Assembly (NCBI GenBank): GCA_023213395.1
Contig: CM041465.1
Span: forward strand, 52,769,741-52,833,740
Origin: Cycas panzhihuaensis
Taxonomy: Eukaryota > Cycadophyta
DNA: 64,000 nt
Direction: 5' to 3'
Shown here piece by piece: positions 58,385 through 64,000 of this stretch; position 1 is the stretch's first letter; every line of letters begins with the position of its first letter. The position numbers and the translations under genes are program-made. The notes beneath the pieces are model-generated. The model had not been told where the DNA came from, ran no database searches, and was given only the letters and a program-made list of their open reading frames with translations.

Positions 58385-60270
58385 CAAACTTCACCCTTTA
58401 CAACAGTTTAATAAAGATATCAACTACTTGATCTGTTGTGGGGTAGTACTCTAGTTGAATTATGCTATCATAAACTAGTTCTTGAATCTTGTAGACTTTT
58501 GTACTTATGTGTTTAGTATGATAATGAAATATAAGATTTTTTTCCTTATGGATTACTAATTGATTATCCACACGAAGGTTAGTAGGACTTGTTTGGGTGA
58601 TATTCAATGTTTCCAATAATTTCCTACGCCATATCACCTCCTTGTCGGTCTCCGAAGCAGTAATGTATTCAGCTTCAGTAGTTGAATCAGTAACTATCTT
58701 TTATTATCTAGATCTCCATGATATTAGTGTTATTCTAAGAAATGTTATGTACCTATATGTAGTTCTCCTTATGCCTTTATCTCTCACAAAGTTTGAGTTT
58801 ATATATACATATAATTTGAACTCTGAATTAGGTTTATATATAAAACCATATTTGTTAATCATCTTAAGGTACCTCAACACTGACACTACTACCTACCAAT
58901 GATTTTACTTAGGATTTGTCATGTAACAAGTAAGAATATTAACATAGTGTGTAATATCAGGTCTTGTATTAGTAGTATAGATGAGACTACCTACAAATTA
59001 CATATAAAATATTATGTTTGACTCTTTATCATCGCTATCAACTATCAGTTTAACATTAGGTTCCATTAGATTAGTTATAGTTCAAGTATCTTCCAACTAA
59101 AACTTTGTTAGAAGATCATTGATGTACTTTTCTTGAGAAAGAAAGATTTTACTATCTTTCTGAGTGACTTTAATCCCCAAGTAGTATTTCATTAACCCAA
59201 GGTTAGAGAGTTCAAATGTTTTAGCTAAGTCCTTCTTTAGTTGTTTGATTGCCTATTCATTATTCCCCATTATAAGCATACTGTCCACAAAGATTAAGAG
59301 ATAAGTGACTTTATCTTTTTTGTGTTTTATAAATAATATTGCATCAATACCCTAGTAATTATAAACCTCATATATAAGTTGTCTCATTCTTTTTGACAAC
59401 TTGGTAAACCAAGCACTAGGGGCTTGTTTAAGGCCGTATAAGGACTTTTTGAGCCTACATACCTTATGCTTTAGACCGGCAATCTCAAATCCTTCAAGTT
59501 AAGCCATGTAGATTTCTTCTTCAAGATCACATTTAAGAAATGTAACTTTTATATTAAGTTGGTGAATCTTCCAACCCTATTAAGCTACCAAGGCCACAAG
59601 AGTTCTAATTGTAGGCCACTTGGTTGTAGGTGCAAAAACTTCAGTGTAGTTGATACCTTCTCTTTATGTGAATCCCTTTGCTACTAACCTTGCATTGTGT
59701 TTTTTAAGGGTGCCATCAGATTTATATTTATTTCTATACATCCATTTATTTCGAACTACCTTTCTGCCAAGTAGTAGGTCGATGAGCTCCCATGTACCAT
59801 TTTTTATAAGAGATTGATACTCTTCATTCATAGTATTCCTCTAAGATATGTGTTTTACAGCTTCTTAGTATGAGAGGGGCTCTTCATTGAGAGTAAGATG
59901 CAGTTCTGTTGGTTCTAACTCAATAAAAAGTGATTCCTACATCTTGGCTCTATAGGCACTTTGAGTGCCAATTTTACCCATCTCATCAAGTCATATATCC
60001 TTATTTAACTGGCAAGCTTCATGAGAACCTCAAGTTGGGAATGAGGTCTTCATTTCTCCAACTACATGGTCTTCATTTAGATCTTGAAAAGGATCCTTTT
60101 GCATATTTGTTGAAGAGGATGTTAACATATCTAGGGCGCATGGTCCATCTGCTATTGTTTTACCTTTGTTAACTCTATTGTTCTTGAATGGTAGTGCATG
60201 ATGCACACTCATTGGTTGAGAGTCACAGCTACTATCCTTCGTGGCTTTAATATCAAATTTCAATAGTTTG
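58385..60270 (-). pseudogene. reverse transcriptase and RNase H of copia copy B, decayed
   Basis: The RNase H end is the open frame 58398-58637 (FHYHTKHISTKVYKIQELV, then LEYYPTTDQVVDIFIKLL). The catalytic reverse-transcriptase motif at about 59280-59294 reads FVDS instead of FVDD, so the second metal-binding Asp is lost; copy A still has FVDD. The linker with CALDMLTSSSTNMQKDPFQD is at 60030-60263. The plus-strand frame 58597-58902 is an antisense shadow. Confidence 0.82.
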
Positions 60271-60420
60271 AGTAACTCTTGAGTATCTCCCTCCTAAAAT
60301 TTTAGAATTTGTACATCATATTGAGTAGTATCATAATACTGATGATTTAGTATTTTAGAGCTCAATTATAATAATAAATCTTCTATTTCAGTAAATACCA
60401 CATTTCTGGTGACAATAATC

Positions 60421-61400
60421 TTATGAAGGTATAAAAATCTTATAACCTTTCTTGTCCATAGGGTATCTAACAAAGATGTCTTTAAGTGTCATGGGTTGGA
60501 TTTTATTTCTATCTCCATCTAGTATATGGGCATAATATGTTAAGCCAAATATTTTGAAGTGGTAGGTAGTGGGGGCCTGTCCAATCCACTTTTTATTAGG
60601 AGAAGTTCCTCCTTTAGTTGGGTTGACAACATTCATGTAATAAACAACTGTCTAAATTACTTCTATCCATAGGTAAGTAGGTACATTTTTATAAACTAGT
60701 ATAGCTCAAGCCATATTTATAATAGACTTATTCATGTACTCAACAACTTTGCTTTATTAGGGGATGCCGGCTATTATAGTGTGATGCTTGATACTGTTGT
60801 CTCGTAAATAGGTTTCAAACTCAATATAGGTATATTCTCTACCATTATATATTTGGAGATACTTAATCTGATAACCTGACTCCTTTTCAGTATGAACTTT
60901 AAAGGATTTAAGGATACCAAATGCCTCATCTTTTCTAGTCAGAAAATCCACCTACACTTCCTTGGTAAAATTATTAATGAAGGATATGTAATATAATTTC
61001 TACTTTAATCATGGAATGAGCATTGATCTACATAGATCAGAGTGTACCAATTGAAGATGATGACTCAATTTCTACTGACTATTAGTAAAGGGCTTTCTAT
61101 AAGATTTAGCTATGATACATGCTTCATATTTATAGGGCTTGGAGGAGAACTTGGATAAACCTAGAAGGGTATGATAAATATCTCTAAGTCAATTGATATG
61201 AACATAGCCCATATGAGAATTCCAAAGAGATTTTAGGGATAACTTAGGATGTGTCAAAGTGGTATTAAAAGTAAAGTCTTCCTCATCATAAGGGCTTTAA
61301 ACACAATTGGCTTTAGAAGATGGGGAGTCATTCAACTTAAATAATTTGCCAGTAAGCTTTTCTGTCAAGACCACTAGATTTATTGGAAGTGAATGACCTA
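60421..61400 (-). pseudogene. integrase and GAG-pre-integrase of copia copy B, decayed
   Basis: The open frame 60757-60951 covers the middle of the integrase core (FLTRKDEAFGILKSFKVHTE, then YLQIYNGREYTYIEF, with the Asp of the usual S-D-N-G-G-E block changed). The frame 60421-60636 holds the integrase C-terminal part (NVVNPTKGGTSPNKKW, VRYPMDKKGYKIFIPS). The upstream SDLC-type start and GAG-pre-integrase region lie at 61000-61390. Confidence 0.8.
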
Positions 61401-62795
61401 GAGAGTTTGATCATTTGCAGTAATACTAAGATCAAATCCATGGGATACAAGAGTGGATAAGGAGAGTAGGTTTTATTTTAAATTAGGAATGTATAGGACA
61501 TCAAGTAATGTAAAGTCTCTTAAGCCTGAGAGTTTCAAGTGTATGTTTCTAATACCTTCTACTTGTTGTTGAGATTTGTTAGCCATGTAAATGAAACCAT
61601 ATACATTGGAATTAAAAGTTTAATATAGATCCTGATTACAGGTCATATGTTATGTCGCTCCTGTATCCATGATCCACGAGGGGGTGTTTGAAGTTAGCTA
61701 TTTATAACTCCAAGAGGGATTTGCATTGGCAATTCAAGATCACAGGTGGCATAGCCATAATGAGCTTTAAAATACCTCTTAGTTTTATCAATGGTTCTTT
61801 TATTAAATCTTTAAATATATACTTGAGAAAAACTTGTGCCACCAACCTATTCTTCACATGTTTCATTAACATTGTGAGCCTTATATTTCTATTGAAACTT
61901 AGGCAACTTGTATGCAGCTATACAATAATCCTTTGCAAGGTGTCCTTTCCTATTATACCTTTCATACATGATAATCTAATTTCTAGTTCCTGAAGTATTG
62001 GTTTGGCCTGATTGTCTTGCATTACAAGATGGCACTTAGCCTTGAGACTGTTTGGGCTATTATTATTGAGGATTATGTTAACCTTGTGGCTAATTTCCTC
62101 TATCCCTTTCTCAATTATTTCCTCTACCATGAGAGGGACCCTGATTCTTTAAGAAGCATACTTCTTCTTCCACATCAAAAGTTTCATCTGGAAGAGGATT
62201 TGAAGTTGTAAAATTAGTATCAAAGGTCTTGTCAAATTCTATAAATTTCTCTATAAGAGCTTTAAAGTTAAGTATCTTCAATGTTCCACTTGATTGAAGA
62301 CTCCCAAGTAAGTTTTTATAATCAAGTACATGTAGATAGGACTATATGAGGAATGCCCATGTAATACATTGGGTCTTAAAATCTTTATTAATTATTTATT
62401 TAATTAGTTGAAGGAGGTTGATTATTTCATGTGCACATGCCTTCTACATCTTCATCTTATTCATCTTTAAGACTAGATGAATAAATTTAAGGTTAGACTT
62501 TGCATTGAAATTCTTTTTAAGAACCTTGAGGACTTTCTAGGTTATATCATATTGTTCTTCATCAATTAGATTGTACATGGAGTGATTAGGCACCAATAGA
62601 ATACTTGCATGAATCTTTTCATCATCAATCTCCCATTGTAGTTTAGTTATAAGATCTACTGGAGCTATAAGTGGCATTCTGCTAGAGGTAGATACCGTTG
62701 CTATCACAGAAATGATAGGTGTAAGTTACAGATGAGCTCTTTAAAGGCCTTCATACTTAGCAGCATTCTTGACTCTAGTATATCATATATTCTGT
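61400..62795 (-). pseudogene. gag and protease of copia copy B, decayed
   Basis: The protease motif at about 61660-61695 reads WIMDTGAT, then a stop, then HMT: the catalytic D-T-G is intact here, unlike copy A. The gag zinc knuckle near 61920-61970 keeps GHLAKD but has lost its first Cys residues. The gag body at 62010-62790 includes ITKLQWEIDDEKIHASILLV and EFDKTFDTNF. The plus-strand frames 61688-61993 and 62017-62211 are antisense. Confidence 0.8.
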
Positions 62796-64000
62796 TTCCC
62801 AGCTTCTGGGAATGGATACAAAATTATCGACTTAGGTAAGTGCAGGTATGCTTCTCACCTTATCACCACTTTCTTTTGAGATGAGTGCTTGCTTGCATGT
62901 TTGCATGTTGTGACCTTGTAGATGATTTTGTCTTCATCTACCCTTATTCAGCCTATGATGACTATAGCGAGGGCACATTCCCAGTGAGTGTGGCACCTCA
63001 GTGGCCATTCTACTTCTAGCATTCTACCCTACTCACTCTAGGATCCATTTGGCTTGTGTCACCTCTGCCCGTGTGATGACCCGTCATTGTTTGGTTGACT
63101 TGACACATCGTTTGAATCCTATTTTTGCTCTTCTAGACTTGTTTGTTGGCTTGTTTGCCCTCGGATAGGTGTCTCAGCCCCCCATTAGCCTTTTTTGTCA
63201 TTGGCCCATAGCCCAGGCTGGCTGTCTGGGCTAGATTTAGCCTCCAGTTGTATACCACCATAAATTTCATGGTACCATAGATTTTACGGCAGGATGTCTG
63301 TTCAAATTTATTTTTTAAAAACTGCCGTGGCAGTTTCGCATTTATTGCAAAACTGCCACGTGTCTCGCGACTTAACTCACTGTGCCCTAATCGCTCGCTT
63401 TAGGGTTTGGGATGGGTACTTAAGTCCTATTTAACTCATTTTTAGGATCTTTTGTTCATTTTTTGGATTGCTCCTCAAAGAAAACACCTTGTGCTCTGTT
63501 ATTCTCTGCTGCTCTACTGTTGCTACAGGACCTGCACCTCTCCTCCAATGCCCACCTCTCCTTTAGTATGGCTAGGACATCCTCCCAGCCCTTCACACAC
63601 CTTGGAGAGGGCCCCTTTGGAGAGATCTCAGTGGATTCTTACTTAGGGAGCCATCAAGCGTCCCAAAAGTGTAGGTGTTCCCTTTAACTCCATTAGTAGG
63701 GTTCCAAACCTGCTATTCCACAGCTCTTGGGCTAATTTCTCAGCCTTCTTTTAGTAGCCCTTGACTGAGGCAAAAGCCTCCTCTCCTCTTCTCAGGTATT
63801 CATTAGTTTAAGCTACTTTCTTGCTCGATTGATGCCCTATTTTGCTTGTCCTCTTGCTTGGGTCTTTGGAGGTTGCTTTTCCTTTATTTTAGACTGTCTT
63901 ACTCCTGCCATTAGTGCCTCTTTGCCTGCGTTTATTACTTAAGGCAGCGGCAAAGAGGGGTTGCATAGAGTTTGGGTGAGAGGTGGGTGGATTCCGCACC
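62796..64000. other. GC-richer segment with overlapping hairpins, possible LTR or promoter of another element
   Basis: Base composition shifts sharply here compared with the rest of the window. From about 63319 there are three copies of an AAACTGCC core forming two overlapping stem-loops (63319-63336 and 63326-63360). These are followed by a telo-box-like TAGGGTTT (63401-63408) and TACTTAAG as a possible TATA-like element (63417-63424). The CT-rich text beyond resembles an untranslated leader. The frames at 63452-63687 overlap each other and show no domain. The edges and identity are unresolved; the insertion into copia copy B at about 62795 is inferred. Confidence 0.4.
63319..63360. other. 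overlapping stem-loops built from three AAACTGCC cores
   Basis: AAACTGCC-GT-GGCAGTTT (63319-63336) is an inverted repeat with 8-bp arms. Its right arm, extended as CGTGGCAGTTT (63326-63336), also pairs perfectly with AAACTGCCACG at 63350-63360, with GCA/TGC pairing further inside. The two folds are mutually exclusive. Confidence 0.65.

Larger units (their letters stand above)
57650..62795 (-). mobile_element. Ty1/copia retrotransposon copy B, same family as copy A
   Basis: The 3' LTR (57650-57954), polypurine tract (57955-57967) and a full set of decayed gag-pol blocks match copy A (1-4980) in order and wording over nearly 5 kb. The similarity stops at about 62795, within or just before the gag start, where unrelated GC-richer sequence begins. 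The leader and 5' LTR are missing from the window, either displaced by an insertion or deleted. Confidence 0.85.

Noticed and set aside
63452-63687. Two overlapping ORFs of 64-74 codons in the GC-rich segment
   Set aside because: They overlap in different frames without any domain signature. Higher GC content alone lengthens open frames.
1-64000. CRISPR arrays, operons, phage or bacterial mobile elements
   Set aside because: No regularly spaced short repeats with unique spacers, no bacterial-type gene clusters and no ribosome-binding-site architecture are present. The window is plant nuclear DNA.

Overview
This window is nuclear DNA from a vascular plant. The evidence is a split legumain/vacuolar processing enzyme gene with plant-type GT-AG introns, and Ty1/copia and Ty3/gypsy LTR retrotransposons of plant lineages (a chromovirus and a Tat-like element). 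There are no bacterial-style operons. The sequence is AT-rich, and nearly every transposon reading frame is broken by stops and deletions. Old, nested, poorly purged retrotransposons beside a gene that may have very long introns would fit a gymnosperm, but that is inference only.

Layout. 1-7308: a minus-strand copia element, cut by the left edge, with its 5' LTR at 6998-7308 and a 27-bp inverted repeat (5175/6507) inside its leader. 7309-12039: AT-rich DNA with no recognisable gene. 12045-35153: a complete, decayed Tat-like Ty3/gypsy element with long LTRs (about 2.3 kb) and ATTTT target-site duplications. It carries gag, protease, a pol gene lacking the reverse-transcriptase core, RNase H, integrase, a second archaeal-type RNase H, and an antisense ORF resembling the plant mobile domain. 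A 6.7-kb chromodomain gypsy element (19557-26239, 401-bp LTRs, TTATT duplications) lies inside its integrase gene. 35154-43880: old repeats, an LTR-like promoter region with a TATAAATA box, simple repeats and an unidentified decayed coding-like stretch. 43881-44274: a candidate copia LTR with primer site. 45054-47539: direct repeats, including three tandem copies of a unit of about 0.5 kb ending about 0.6 kb before the legumain coding region. 48160-49295: legumain exons 1-3 on the plus strand. 49296-64000: no further legumain exon is visible. Instead there is a SINE candidate, a long TA repeat, an unidentified coiled-coil pseudogene (minus), a copia element (about 52941-57260, minus), a second copy of the left-hand copia family (57650-about 62795, minus), and a GC-richer segment with overlapping hairpins at the right edge.

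The retrotransposons explain most of the window, and their history is layered: the chromovirus entered the Tat-like element, and copia copies of one family lie at both ends. The one host gene is represented by its N-terminal half. Either its third intron runs more than 14 kb through the copia cluster, or the gene is truncated. No in-frame ATG precedes its signal peptide, so a pseudogene is a real possibility.
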